Below are positions 1 to 8,176 of a stretch of DNA of 64,000 nt, one piece after another (the first letter of the stretch is position 1; each line of letters starts with the position of its first letter). The position numbers and the translations under genes are program-made. This DNA is from Melioribacteraceae bacterium (GTDB lineage: Bacteria; Bacteroidota; Ignavibacteria; Ignavibacteriales; Melioribacteraceae): positions 124,001-188,000 of the forward strand of contig JALVFE010000021.1 in the NCBI GenBank assembly GCA_027030245.1, in the 5' to 3' direction. The notes beneath the pieces were generated by a model, which was not told where the DNA came from, made no database searches, and was given only the letters and a program-made list of their open reading frames with translations.

Positions 1-175
1 TCTGGCAGACCGGAAAAGCAGCCGCTAATTCGCAAATAAAAAAAATCGGGGACGAAGATTTTCGTCCCCCACGTCTCACGTCTTACGTCTCACGTTTTAC
101 GTCTCGCGTCTCGCGTTTCACGTTTGGTCAATCGTCATCGGTTATTTGGAATTTGGGATTTGTTATTTGGAATTT
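1..175 (+). repeat. Composite heptad repeat, copy 1
   Basis: The first 70 bases match 1407-1476 with two differences. They end in a stem-loop at 48-69 (GGGGACGAA / TTCGTCCCC). From 71 to 175 the sequence reads as 15 consecutive 7-bp units without a break: eight of the type RCGTYTN, then GTCAATC, GTCATCG, GTTATTT, then GGAATTT, GGGATTT, GTTATTT, GGAATTT. The window begins exactly at the first base shared with the second copy, so the left end of this copy cannot be defined. No coding potential. Confidence 0.85.
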
Positions 176-480
176 CTTTCTTTTGTGACTTTGAGGGTTT
201 TTACTTTGTGTGCTTTGTGGTTTAAAGATGAACCACGGATTCCCACAGATTAAACACAGATTTTCACAGAATAGAACATGTCATCCCGACCACCTACGGT
301 GGTTTTATTTACAAAATGGTATTATCCACCTTCGGTGGTTTATTTCGGGATCTAAAGGGACTCTCGATTTATATCTGCAAACGCCGTAGGCGTGACATAT
401 TTATAGAACAATCATTCTAACACAAAATCAAAACTCCGGAGGAGTGACACAAAAATATCATTGATTAGCAGTTAAATGTT
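176..480. repeat. Gap with palindromic units and mini-hairpins
   Basis: There is no gene here. 181-273 carries the 'tttgtggtttaaag / aaccacggatt' type of dispersed filler. 279-353 is a TGTCAT-CCCGA ... TTTCGGG-ATCT unit whose middle is expanded by two small stems, CCACC-tac-GGTGG (290-302) and CCACC-ttc-GGTGG (327-339). 381-393 (ACGCC-gta-GGCGT) and 433-445 (ACTCC-gga-GGAGT) are two mini-hairpins separated by the conserved stretch 'tttatagaacaatcattctaa'-like sequence. The same order recurs at 1950-2030 and, inverted, at 11419-11480 and 44401-44475. Confidence 0.75.
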
Positions 481-487
481 ACAAAAC

Positions 488-1330
488 CTATTTCAAAAAC
501 ATCATTTTTCTTCTTTGAACAGCTTTATCTGTCCTTAATTCATAGATGTACATTCCTGAAGGAAGTTGTGAGCCGTCCTTTTTCCTTGCATCCCACACTA
601 CTTTGTATGTCCCTGCGTTTTGAGGCAGGTCTTTGAATTGTGCTATTCTCTGCCCTTGTATGTTGTATATGTCAAGTTCAATGTTTTTAACAGGTTCATC
701 CAAAGAGTATTCTATCGTGGTGCTTGGATTGAAAGGGTTTGGATAGTTCTGCTTTAACATGAATTTGTCCGGAAGCTCATTTTTTCTTTCTGTTTCCACA
801 CTTGTAACTACAATATTGTCTTTCTTCACAGGCAAAAGCAGTCTTTTTGAAAAATGCCCAGTTGAATCAGTATAAATAGGACCCTCATCTAAGTAGTAAT
901 TTCCCAAAAACCAACCACTCATATCCGGACCTAAGTCGGAGTATGCATCATAAATATTAACTCCTGCTCCTTCTATCGGAGTGTCCTCAGGCCACCTGCA
1001 TACTTTTCCTGTTACAAGAACAGTGTCCCATTCCAAACCAGTGCCATCAACCCCGAACCCTGAACCATAAATCAAACCAGGAAGAGGCCATGGAGCAGTA
1101 TCAGTGTAAAGTTTTCCGAAGTCTATAACCTTGCGAACAACAGGGACTCCGTCTTTAAGCTCCCAAACAGGCTGTCTTGCCCTGTTAGGACCTCTGTTTT
1201 CAGGTGCATAACCATATTCAACAGTTATGCTATCAACAGGGACATCAGGCCTGGAATATTGAGCATTCACATTATTCGTGCCTGCAAAATAAAGCAAAGG
1301 AAGAAGTATTATGAATTTTATGTTTTTCAT
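488..1330 (-). CDS. Secreted protein with type IX secretion C-terminal domain
   Basis: 280 residues. An N-terminal signal peptide (hydrophobic residues 4-17, then a NAQ-type cleavage region near 22-24) is followed by a unique region of about 165 residues. The segment around VLVTGKVCRWPEDTPIEG resembles a carboxypeptidase-regulatory-like beta-sandwich, but this is weak. From about residue 185 there is a canonical T9SS type A sorting domain: the linker QNYPNPFNPSTTIEYSL, then LDIYNIQGQRI, then a terminal SGMYIYELRT strand and basic end. The protein is probably exported by the type IX system and cleaved or anchored at the surface. Its own function is not recognisable. The gene stands alone between near-identical direct copies of the composite repeat (1-70 and 1407-1476). 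Confidence 0.85.
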   Translation of the reverse strand: MKNIKFIILLPLLYFAGTNNVNAQYSRPDVPVDSITVEYGYAPENRGPNRARQPVWELKDGVPVVRKVIDFGKLYTDTAPWPLPGLIYGSGFGVDGTGLEWDTVLVTGKVCRWPEDTPIEGAGVNIYDAYSDLGPDMSGWFLGNYYLDEGPIYTDSTGHFSKRLLLPVKKDNIVVTSVETERKNELPDKFMLKQNYPNPFNPSTTIEYSLDEPVKNIELDIYNIQGQRIAQFKDLPQNAGTYKVVWDARKKDGSQLPSGMYIYELRTDKAVQRRKMMFLK

Positions 1331-1406
1331 CCCAAAACAAATTTTTTAATAAATAAGTAAACCAAAAATTAAAGAATTTAGAAAAAATATGTAATTATTA
1401 TTTTTT

Positions 1407-1640
1407 TCTGGCAGACCGGAAAAGCAGCCGCGAATTCGCAAATAAAAAAAATCGGGGACGAAGATTTTCGTCCCCTACGTTTCACGTCTCGCGTTTCACG
1501 TCTTACGTCTCACGTCTCACGTCTTACGTCTTACGTTTCACGTTTGGTCATTTGTCAATCGTCATCGGTCATTGGTCAATTGTCATTGGTCAATGGTCAC
1601 TAGTCATTTGTTATTTATGGATTGTTATTTGGAATTTTTT
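1407..1640 (+). repeat. Composite heptad repeat, copy 2 (longest array)
   Basis: 1407-1476 repeats 1-70 with two differences, including the stem-loop at 1454-1475. From 1477 to 1637 there are 23 consecutive 7-bp units in one register: ten RCGTYTN units, then GTCA-type units (GTCATTT, GTCAATC, GTCATCG, GTCATTG and others), then GTTATTT, ATGGATT, GTTATTT, GGAATTT. The array has eight more units than copy 1 while the leader is almost unchanged, so the copies differ by gain or loss of whole units. Confidence 0.85.
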
Positions 1641-2185
1641 TCTCTCATCCCGTCCGCCTTCGGCGGATCGTTTCGGGATCTAGAAAGAACCCGTTGCCAC
1701 AATCAGATGCTGAAATAAATTCAGCATGACAGCTAGAAAGTTTCATCATCCTGTCTACTACAGTGGATTGCATTTTACCATGTCATTCCGAACTTGTTTC
1801 GGAATCTAAAAAGAACCCGTTGCCACAATTAGATGCTGAAACAATTCGCCTGCGGCGAACAGCATGACATGCTATAAATAGCATAACAGACCCAAGAATC
1901 TGTCATCCCGAATTTATTTCGGAATCTAAAAAGGACTCTCGATTTATATCCCCAAACGCCGTAGGCGTGAAACATTTATAGAACAATCATTCTAACACAA
2001 AACCCAAACTCCGTAGGAGTGGCACAAAATCATAACACAAATTTAAGGTGTCACCCCGCTGGGGTTTTAATGGTAATGGGGTTATGTTTATTATAAATAT
2101 TTCACCCCGATGGGGTTCGGTCGTTCTTTGATGTTTGAAAAATTGGCACGAATTAAAAATAATTTAATTTTACAACCGTTTGTAT
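1641..2185. repeat. Field of palindromic units and mini-hairpins
   Basis: No gene. Several TGTCAT...ATCT palindromic units occur, with stem variants CCCG/CGGG (from 1645, with an inner TCCGCC-ttc-GGCGGA stem), GCTGAA/TTCAGC and TCCGAA/TTCGGA. The inverted dimer at 1831-1927 is listed separately. 1957-2025 repeats the ACGCC-gta-GGCGT and ACTCC-gta-GGAGT hairpins seen at 381-445. 2050-2120 carries two further hairpin-like ACCCC-(c/g)-GGGGT motifs, 'caccccgctggggt' and 'caccccgatggggt'. Short reading frames here are translations of repeats. Confidence 0.7.
1831..1927. repeat. REPIN-like inverted palindrome dimer (97 bp)
   Basis: The left unit is in reverse orientation (AGATGCTGAAAC ... CAGCATGACA, with an inner TTCGCC-tgc-GGCGAA stem). 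It is joined through the spacer palindrome ATGCTATAAATAGCAT and 'aacagacccaagaat' to a right unit in forward orientation (TGTCATCCCGAA ... TTTCGGAATCT). The same 97-bp structure recurs at 2512-2608, and an 85-bp version without the inner stem at 40089-40173 and 52338-52422. Two inverted palindromes around a fixed spacer is the architecture known for REPINs. No RAYT-type transposase gene is in the window. Confidence 0.75.
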
Positions 2186-2445
2186 GGTGGTAGCAGTGAA
2201 ATTTAAACAAAGTCCCCTCTTGAGAGGGGATGTTTTTATGTGTCATTCCCGCGAAAGCGGGAATCCAGAAAATGAAACTGAAAATTGCCACGAATTCACG
2301 AATAAAAAATAATTTTCGGGACGCAAGGTTTACGTCCCCTACGTCTCACGTCTCACGTCTCGCGTTTCACGTTTGGTCATTTGTCATTCGTCATCGGTCA
2401 TTTGTCATTTGGAATTTGTTATTTGGGATTTTTGATTTGTCATTC
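2186..2445 (+). repeat. Composite heptad repeat, copy 3, with dRS3-like palindrome
   Basis: 2186-2354 is an inverted near-identical copy of 40347-40515 (three differences by eye). It contains the stem TCCCCTC-ttga-GAGGGGA (2213-2230) and, at 2246-2265, ATTCCC-GCGAAAGC-GGGAAT, which fits the Neisseria dRS3 pattern ATTCCC-N8-GGGAAT. The stem-loop GGGACG...CGTCCC at 2318-2338 is followed by 15 consecutive heptads at 2341-2445: five RCGTYTN, then five GTCA-type, then GGAATTT, GTTATTT, GGGATTT, TTGATTT and GTCATTC, which runs into the next palindromic unit. Confidence 0.8.
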
Positions 2446-2511
2446 CGTCCGCCCAAGAACTTGTCATCCCGAACTTGTTTCGGGATCTAGAAAGAACACG
2501 TAGTTTAAATC

Positions 2512-2608
2512 AGATGCTGAAACAATTCGCCTGCGGCGAACAGCATGACACGCTATAAATAGCATAACAGACCCAAGAACCTGTCATCCCGAACTCGTTT
2601 CGGGATCT
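2512..2608. repeat. REPIN-like inverted palindrome dimer (97 bp)
   Basis: This is the same architecture and exact length as 1831-1927: a reverse unit with an inner TTCGCC...GGCGAA stem, the spacer GCTATAAATAGC, then a forward unit CCCGAA-ctcg-TTTCGGG. In the right unit the outer pair is C-G where the copy at 1831 has a C:A mismatch, so the hairpin here is perfect. Confidence 0.75.
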
Positions 2609-2628
2609 AAAAGGAACAATTAAACTGC

Positions 2629-2716
2629 CGCGAATTCGCTAATAAAAAATAATTTTAGGGACGCAAGATTTGCGTCCCCTACGTCTCAACGTTTAACGTC
2701 TTACGTCTTGTGTTTG
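2629..2716 (+). repeat. Composite repeat, short array abutting a stop codon
   Basis: The leader 'cgcgaattcgctaataaaaaat' type sequence precedes the perfect nine-pair stem GGGACGCAA / TTGCGTCCC (2658-2678). Five heptads follow (2681-2716): ACGTCTC, one extra base, ACGTTTA, ACGTCTT, ACGTCTT, GTGTTTG. The array stops four bases before the stop codon of the minus-strand gene that ends at 2721. Confidence 0.75.
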
Positions 2717-2720
2717 AAAA

Positions 2721-3494
2721 CTAAAATTTCATTTTCCTTATTCCGATATGACACAAAGAGAAATCATATTTTACGGGGTCTTCGGGATTAAATTTCTTTA
2801 AGTTTTCCGTAATCTCTTCCGCCATTTTCCAAGAGACGATTTTTCTGCGGGTTAATTTTAATTCCCTGCCGATTTTTGCGATATGAGTATCAACCGGAAT
2901 AACCAATTGGTTTGTGGGGATTTCCTTCCATAATCCAAAATCAATATGATCTTTCCTTACCATCCATCGTAGGAATAAATTCATCCTTTTACACGCGCTT
3001 CCTTTCAACGGGTCGGGAAACATGAATTTAATTCCGTTCGTAATCCCGGAATTCCCCGCCAAATCAATCAAATTATTACTGAAGAAGGATATGGAATTTT
3101 TCAGGTTTTTATCTTTCGGGAAATAATAGAGCAAAAATAAATAATTCAATGAACCGTAATTCAAATATACTTTTTGCAAAACTTTAAGCAATGTTTCAAT
3201 ATCTTCCACGGTATAAAATCTGTGTTTGAATTGGATGCTAGTTTTTATCCCCGGTTTAAAATTCAAAATAAATTCATAAGGACTTTCACCTAGGACATCA
3301 TGCAATTTTTCCAACGAAGATTGAATTTGCTTAATATTTCCATAAGCAAATACGGACGAAAGGAAAGCCGAAATTTCGATATCGAAAAAATTTTTAAATC
3401 TCTTGGGAAATTCAATCGGGTCGGGTGATATTTTATTCCTATCAAATGCTTGGTAATGATATTCAAGTTTACGTTTGAGTTGATCCTTTTTCAA
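2721..3494 (-). CDS. TIGR02757 (DUF2400) family protein
   Basis: 257 residues. It matches the conserved bacterial family TIGR02757, recognisable from the sequence around SAFLSSVFAYGNIKQI, the motif FPDPLKGSACKRMNLFLRWMVR and the late segment VIPVDTHIAKIGRELKLTRR, which has the flavour of the HhH-GPD DNA glycosylase superfamily (VDTH..R). The biochemical role of the family is not established. A DNA-repair-like function is only an inference from this fold resemblance. The family is cytoplasmic and the protein has no signal peptide. It is the last gene of a minus-strand run with pdxJ upstream (66 bp gap). Its 3' end touches a short heptad repeat array. Confidence 0.8.
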   Translation of the reverse strand: MKKDQLKRKLEYHYQAFDRNKISPDPIEFPKRFKNFFDIEISAFLSSVFAYGNIKQIQSSLEKLHDVLGESPYEFILNFKPGIKTSIQFKHRFYTVEDIETLLKVLQKVYLNYGSLNYLFLLYYFPKDKNLKNSISFFSNNLIDLAGNSGITNGIKFMFPDPLKGSACKRMNLFLRWMVRKDHIDFGLWKEIPTNQLVIPVDTHIAKIGRELKLTRRKIVSWKMAEEITENLKKFNPEDPVKYDFSLCHIGIRKMKF

Positions 3495-3560
3495 TTCCTT
3501 ACCGGCATTTTAACTTCTAACAATTCATTTTTTGCTAAATGTAATTTATTGCCAAACTAC

Positions 3561-4271
3561 TTACCGTAACAGCATTATCATTTCTTTAATTGCTTTTTCC
3601 AATCCAACAAAAACAGAACGGGCAATTACCGCTTGACCGATACTTACTTCGTCAATATCTTTGATGGAAACAAATTCTTTAATGTTAAGGTAATTTAATC
3701 CGTGTCCGGCGTTTACGCCTAAACCCAGTTTTTTAGCATGTTTAGCTGCTATTCTAATCCTCTCCAATTCATCGAACATTTCTTCTTCGGATGTTGCATT
3801 GGCATATAATCCGGTGTGTATTTCAATTATATCGGCGCCAATTTCCGCCGCAGTATTTATTTGTTCCAAATCGGGTTCAATAAATAATGATACTTCAATG
3901 TCGGCATCGTGCAATTGACGAATTGCATCCGAAACCACTTCAATATTATCGATCACGTTAAGACCGCCTTCGGTGGTTAGCTCTTCTCTCCTTTCCGGAA
4001 CAAGCGTGGCAAGTTCGGGTCCCACATCGCATGCAATGTCTATTATTTCCTGAACCGCCGCCATTTCCAAATCGAGTTTTGTTTTAATTGTTTCCCGTAA
4101 CAGGCGAACATCACGCTCGTTTATATGTCTTCTATCTTCCCTAAGATGCACAACAATTCCATCCACGCCGTATTCTTCCGCCATCAAAGCGAAAGTAATG
4201 GGATCGGGATTTACTTCGCCTCGCGCATTCCGCAGAACCGCAACATGATCGACATTCAGACAAAACCTCAT
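3561..4271 (-). CDS. pdxJ: Pyridoxine 5'-phosphate synthase
   Basis: 236 residues, usual length. PdxJ condenses 1-deoxyxylulose 5-phosphate with 3-amino-2-oxopropyl phosphate to pyridoxine 5'-phosphate in the DXP-dependent vitamin B6 pathway. Diagnostic motifs are visible: the N-terminal CLNVDHVAVLRNARG, the phosphate and active-site segment HLREDRRHI at residues 42-50, and a late GLGVNAGHGLNY loop. It is a cytoplasmic TIM barrel. The start ATG at 4271 fits the conserved N-terminus. It lies 66 bp upstream of the TIGR02757-like gene and 78 bp downstream of the aldehyde dehydrogenase, without obvious functional linkage to either. Confidence 0.95.
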   Translation of the reverse strand: MRFCLNVDHVAVLRNARGEVNPDPITFALMAEEYGVDGIVVHLREDRRHINERDVRLLRETIKTKLDLEMAAVQEIIDIACDVGPELATLVPERREELTTEGGLNVIDNIEVVSDAIRQLHDADIEVSLFIEPDLEQINTAAEIGADIIEIHTGLYANATSEEEMFDELERIRIAAKHAKKLGLGVNAGHGLNYLNIKEFVSIKDIDEVSIGQAVIARSVFVGLEKAIKEMIMLLR

Positions 4272-4349
4272 GTTTTTCCCTTTCTGAATTTTTTCTAGAT
4301 AGTGCAGGCTATCCGCATTGTTCGTGCAGACAGCCTGTGAATAATTATT

Positions 4350-5882
4350 TTAAATTTCGAACTTAATACCTTGTGCCAGTGGTAATTCCGTGCCGAAGTT
4401 AATCGTATTTGTTTGACGTCGCATGTAAGCTTTCCACGCATCGGAACCGGATTCTCTTCCGCCTCCTGTGGCTTTTTCGCCGCCGAATGCTCCGCCGATT
4501 TCCGCTCCCGATGTTCCTACGTTCACATTTGCTATACCGCAATCGGAACCCCAAGGCGAAAGGAATGTTTCGGCTTCCCTTAAATTTGTAGTAAATATCG
4601 ATGACGATAATCCTTGCACAACCCCGTTTTGCAAATCGATTGCATTTTGTACATCGCCCGAATATTTAATCAAATATAAAATCGGTGCGAATGTTTCTTC
4701 TTGAACTATGTGATAATGGTTTTCCGCTTCTACCAAAGCGGGAACAACGTAACATCCGGATTCGTATCCTTCTCCTTCAAGAACTTCGCCGCCGAATATT
4801 ACTTTACCACCCTCTTTTTCAACCAAGTTAAGAGCATTCTTAAAATCCATTACTGCGGCTTTATCGATTAACGGACCGACGTGGTTGTTAACATCCATCG
4901 GATCGCCGATTTTTAAGCTCTTGTAGGCTTTTATCAAAGATTCTTTTACTTGTTCATAAATACTTTCGTGTATAATCAATCTTCTTGTGGTTGTACATCG
5001 CTGACCCGCAGTTCCAACAGCGCCGAAAACGATTGCCGGAATTGCCATTTGTAAATCAGCGTTCGGCGTAAGTATTATTGCATTATTTCCGCCCAACTCC
5101 AAGATTGCTTTACCGAATCTCTTCGCAATTACTTGCGCACCGTGTCTTCCAACCTCAACCGAACCGGTGATGGAAATTAACGGAACCCTTGTATCGTTCA
5201 ACATGCTCTCGCCAATTACCGAACCGCGACCAATTACCAAATTAAACAAACCTTCCGGTAAATCGTTTTCTTCCAAAACTTCCGATACGATTTTCTGAAC
5301 GGCAATAGCAGTAAGCGGAACCTTTGATGACGGTTTCCAAATGTTTGTATCGCCGCAAACCGTCGCTATCATTGCATTCCAAGACCAAACGGCAACCGGA
5401 AAATTAAATGCGGAGATTGTTCCAACCGGACCGAGCGGTAAATATTGGTCATACATTCTATGATTCGGACGTTCGGATTGCATCGTAAAACCGTAGAGTT
5501 GTCTCGATTGCCCGACTGCAAAATCGCAAATGTCTATCATTTCTTGAACTTCGCCCCAACCTTCTTGCAAAGATTTTCCCATTTCGTAAGAAACGAGTCT
5601 GCCAAGCGGGTCTTTATATTCTCTTAATCTCAAGCCTAATTGTCTTACTATTTCTCCCCGTTTGGGCGCCGGAACAGTTCTCCAATATTTAAAAGCTTCT
5701 TCGGCTTTAGCTGCAACTTTATCGTAATCTTCTTTGGAAGCTTGATAAACTTTTGCAATAAGTTTGCCGTCTACCGGTGAATGAACTTCCAACATTCCTT
5801 GATCAGTAGTTTTAATCCATTCACGCCCGGTGGAAGCTCCGTAATTTACTTCTTCAATTTTTAAAACTTTTAAGAAATCCAT
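4350..5882 (-). CDS. ALDH7-type aldehyde dehydrogenase (aminoadipate-semialdehyde dehydrogenase-like)
   Basis: 510 residues. NAD(P)-dependent aldehyde dehydrogenase of the antiquitin/ALDH7 type, which in characterised members oxidises 2-aminoadipate 6-semialdehyde in lysine breakdown. The substrate here is inferred only. The catalytic Glu lies in ILELGGNN (about residue 262) and the nucleophile Cys in [11 protein letters not shown] (about 296); the C-terminal [18 protein letters not shown] segment is typical of ALDH7. An ATG five codons further upstream (5897) exists, but AGAGGAG sits just before the ATG at 5882, which fixes that start. It is divergent from rsmI across about 240 bp. Confidence 0.88.
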   Translation of the reverse strand: MDFLKVLKIEEVNYGASTGREWIKTTDQGMLEVHSPVDGKLIAKVYQASKEDYDKVAAKAEEAFKYWRTVPAPKRGEIVRQLGLRLREYKDPLGRLVSYEMGKSLQEGWGEVQEMIDICDFAVGQSRQLYGFTMQSERPNHRMYDQYLPLGPVGTISAFNFPVAVWSWNAMIATVCGDTNIWKPSSKVPLTAIAVQKIVSEVLEENDLPEGLFNLVIGRGSVIGESMLNDTRVPLISITGSVEVGRHGAQVIAKRFGKAILELGGNNAIILTPNADLQMAIPAIVFGAVGTAGQRCTTTRRLIIHESIYEQVKESLIKAYKSLKIGDPMDVNNHVGPLIDKAAVMDFKNALNLVEKEGGKVIFGGEVLEGEGYESGCYVVPALVEAENHYHIVQEETFAPILYLIKYSGDVQNAIDLQNGVVQGLSSSIFTTNLREAETFLSPWGSDCGIANVNVGTSGAEIGGAFGGEKATGGGRESGSDAWKAYMRRQTNTINFGTELPLAQGIKFEI

Positions 5883-6064
5883 ATCTGCTCCTCTCATTAT
5901 TAATTCAATAATTTTATTTAGTGCAAATATACTATAATTTTTATTTCAAGACGAAATACTCCGTTTTAATTTTTGATTTTCTTTTAGAACAGTTGAAATT
6001 TTTATTAATTATTGCTTATTTTAAGATGCAAACAATAATAAAGGATAACTTTCTTACTACTTGC

Positions 6065-6099
6065 ACGATGCGGCTCCGGGCGGAGCCGTAATCGTTTTA
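6065..6099 (+). promoter_or_regulatory. Strong stem-loop in the rsmI leader
   Basis: Paired arms ACGAT and CGGCTCC (6065-6077), loop GGGC, arms GGAGCCG and ATCGT (6082-6095), with small bulges between the two stems, followed by TTTT. It ends about 27 bases before the rsmI start. It looks like an intrinsic terminator. In this position it could attenuate rsmI, end a short leader transcript, or simply be a stray palindrome. No matching copy was noticed elsewhere in the window. Confidence 0.45.
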
Positions 6100-6125
6100 A
6101 AGTCTTTGAATAAATAAGGTAAAAT

Positions 6126-6809
6126 ATGGAACCCGAAATATTTGTAATTGCAACACCGATAGGTAATCTCGGCGATATAAGTTTCAGAGCTGTTGAAACA
6201 TTAAAAACCGTTGATTTTATTTTGTGCGAAGACACTCGGATCACTTCGCGACTGTTAAAACATTACGGAATTAAAAAAGAACTTGTTTCATTTAACGCGC
6301 AAAGCGAATCGCGGAAAATAAACAAAGTTTTGGAAAGACTGAGAAACGATGAAGTTTGCGCACTTGTTTCCGATGCCGGAACCCCTACTATTTCGGACCC
6401 TGGCGCAAGGTTAATAAACGAAGCCATAAAAAAAGGAATTAAAATTACAGGAATTCCCGGACCCAATGCCGCCATTCTCGGTTTGAGTATAAGCGGATTA
6501 CCCACTGATTCATTTGTTTTTGAAGGTTTTCTACCCCAAAAGAAAGGCAGACAAAAAAAATTGAAAGAACTTTCCACGGAAAAAAGAACAATCGTATTAT
6601 ACGAATCAACTTACCGGATTGAAAAAATAATAAAAGAATTAGTTGAGTATTTTCCCGAACGTTTTGTTGTAATTCACCGGGAATTAACTAAAATGCACGA
6701 AGAAACATGGCGCGGTTATCCTTCGGAATTAATGGAAAAATTACCTGAAAGAAAAATTAAAGGCGAGTTTGTAATAATTATTGCGCCTATTAATTGGGTG
6801 GAGAAATAA
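6126..6809 (+). CDS. rsmI: 16S rRNA (cytidine-1402-2'-O)-methyltransferase
   Basis: 227 residues, at the short end of the family. RsmI uses S-adenosylmethionine to 2'-O-methylate C1402 of 16S rRNA. The tetrapyrrole-methylase fold signatures are clear: ATPIGNLGDISFRA (residues 9-22), CEDTRITSRLL, SDAGTPTISDPGARL and IPGPNAAI. The C-terminal small helical domain of longer homologues is mostly missing, as in many Bacteroidota-type versions. The start ATG follows AAGGTAAAAT. It is a single plus-strand gene between minus-strand neighbours, with its own terminator immediately after the stop. Confidence 0.95.
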   Translation: MEPEIFVIATPIGNLGDISFRAVETLKTVDFILCEDTRITSRLLKHYGIKKELVSFNAQSESRKINKVLERLRNDEVCALVSDAGTPTISDPGARLINEAIKKGIKITGIPGPNAAILGLSISGLPTDSFVFEGFLPQKKGRQKKLKELSTEKRTIVLYESTYRIEKIIKELVEYFPERFVVIHRELTKMHEETWRGYPSELMEKLPERKIKGEFVIIIAPINWVEK

Positions 6810-6810
6810 A

Positions 6811-6840
6811 AAAGGCCGCTATTAAAGCGGCCCCTTTTCG
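6811..6840. terminator. Bidirectional intrinsic terminator
   Basis: Stem GGCCGCT (6814-6820), loop ATTAA, stem AGCGGCC (6826-6832). It is flanked by AAAAAA on the left and CCTTTT on the right, so it can serve the plus-strand rsmI and the convergent minus-strand lipoprotein gene ending at 6863. Confidence 0.85.
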
Positions 6841-6862
6841 TTAAGGTATACCAATGACAGAC

Positions 6863-7990
6863 TTACTTAAGTCCAAGACTTTTCAATGTTTCAAATGTAA
6901 TTCCGCCAACCGCCAAACCTTTTGCTTTTTGATATTTAACAATAGCTGCCTGTGTTTGCGAGCCGATTACACCATCGATTGGACCGGGATTAAATCCTGC
7001 TTTCAATAAAGCCCTCTGAATTTTTTTAACAAATTCCGGTGTAGCATTAGTTTCGCATAATACGGGTTTCCATTCCATACGTTCATCGGAAATTTTAACC
7101 CTCTTTGTAACGGTCTTATATTCGGCGGGAATTTCAATTTTACGGGTCTTTGCCGGTTCAACCAAAGTTTTAACCTTAATAGTTTTATATTCAGCCGGAA
7201 TGGTAACGGTTTTAGTAGTAGCCGGAGTTTTAACTTTTTTAACTTTTATGGTTTTATATTCAGCCGGAATGGTAACGGTTTTAGTTGTTTCAGGTTGAAC
7301 CAATACGCGTTTTCTTACGGTTTTATATTCCGCCGGAACTTCAACCAAGCACATGATTTCACCGGTGGTGTTATCAACTTTTTCGATAAGTCCTCTTCCT
7401 TTTTTCCAAACGGTGTGAGCCGGTTTAACCAAAACCTTTTCTTCTTTCCATTCGTATTTTGCCGGTACTTTAACCAATTTTGTGGTGGCGGGTTTTACCA
7501 AAACCTTTTCCTCAACCCATTCGTAAGTTGCAGGAACCGGAACAATTTTGGTCGATGCTTCTCTTACAAGAACTTTTTGTTCTTCCCACTTATACTTTGC
7601 CGGAATCACTTCCAATTTGAATGAAGGCTCTTTAACCATCACTTTTTCCGTAACGGTTTTGTATTGTGCGGGAATAAATACTCTTGCATAACATTCGCCG
7701 GGTTTTGCGTTTGGAGGTAAAAGCATTTCTTCGTCCATATCGGCGGAATTTTTGTTCATTTTCTTCATTTCTTTTTCAAATTCCGATTCTTTTGCTTTGA
7801 TTTCTTGCTCTTTTTGAGAAAGAAGCTTTTCTTTTTCGCTTAATTTGGATTGCAGCGTTGCAACTTCCTGCTCTTTTTGGCTCAATTCCGCCTGGTATTT
7901 TTCTATTTCTTCTTTACTTGCAGAGCAACCTGTAAACAGATATGCCGTAAACGCTATTAAGATTAGATGAAAGAAAAGTTTTTGTTTCAT
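6863..7990 (-). CDS. Repeat-rich lipoprotein with peptidoglycan-binding domain
   Basis: 375 residues from the ATG at 7990, which has AAAGGAG eight bases upstream and puts the lipobox LFTGC (Cys22) at the proper place; a longer frame to 8044 lacks this. After the lipid anchor comes a charged coiled coil (residues about 25-75), then eight copies of a roughly 24-residue beta-type repeat keyed by (V/I)PAxY(K/E) and VLVxPAxT. A C-terminal PG_binding_1 domain ends the protein (KIQRALLKAGFNPGPIDGVIG ... ALLK-type helix pair). It is probably anchored in a membrane and spans towards the peptidoglycan. The repeat family has no known function that I recognise. Transcribed alone. Confidence 0.82.
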   Translation of the reverse strand: MKQKLFFHLILIAFTAYLFTGCSASKEEIEKYQAELSQKEQEVATLQSKLSEKEKLLSQKEQEIKAKESEFEKEMKKMNKNSADMDEEMLLPPNAKPGECYARVFIPAQYKTVTEKVMVKEPSFKLEVIPAKYKWEEQKVLVREASTKIVPVPATYEWVEEKVLVKPATTKLVKVPAKYEWKEEKVLVKPAHTVWKKGRGLIEKVDNTTGEIMCLVEVPAEYKTVRKRVLVQPETTKTVTIPAEYKTIKVKKVKTPATTKTVTIPAEYKTIKVKTLVEPAKTRKIEIPAEYKTVTKRVKISDERMEWKPVLCETNATPEFVKKIQRALLKAGFNPGPIDGVIGSQTQAAIVKYQKAKGLAVGGITFETLKSLGLK

Positions 7991-8176
7991 ATTTGATATA
8001 CTCCTTTTTGAAAAAAATTTTATTTGAGTATGAATTTTAATCATTTTAGTTATGTTAAGATTTCACTAATTATACCAATTTTTCGTAACCGATATAATGA
8101 CAACATGTCGTATTTTTATGAAAAAATGATATTGCTTGATAATTGATAAATTTCTGAATGAATTTGCGGGACTTAA

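Noticed and set aside
2230-2490. An 86-codon plus-strand frame containing VIPAKAGIQ and a run of SFVIRH-like heptad translations
   Set aside because: It is a translation of the dRS3-like palindrome, the stem-loop leader and a heptad array. 7-bp units read in three frames give a 7-residue pseudo-repeat. The same peptide appears at 40139-40471 only because the repeat is duplicated.
4409-4704. Two plus-strand frames opposite the aldehyde dehydrogenase gene
   Set aside because: They are shadows of a strongly conserved gene on the other strand and match no family.
7295-7624. A plus-strand frame opposite the repeat lipoprotein
   Set aside because: It is an antisense reading of the VPAxY repeats; its apparent periodicity comes from the repeats.
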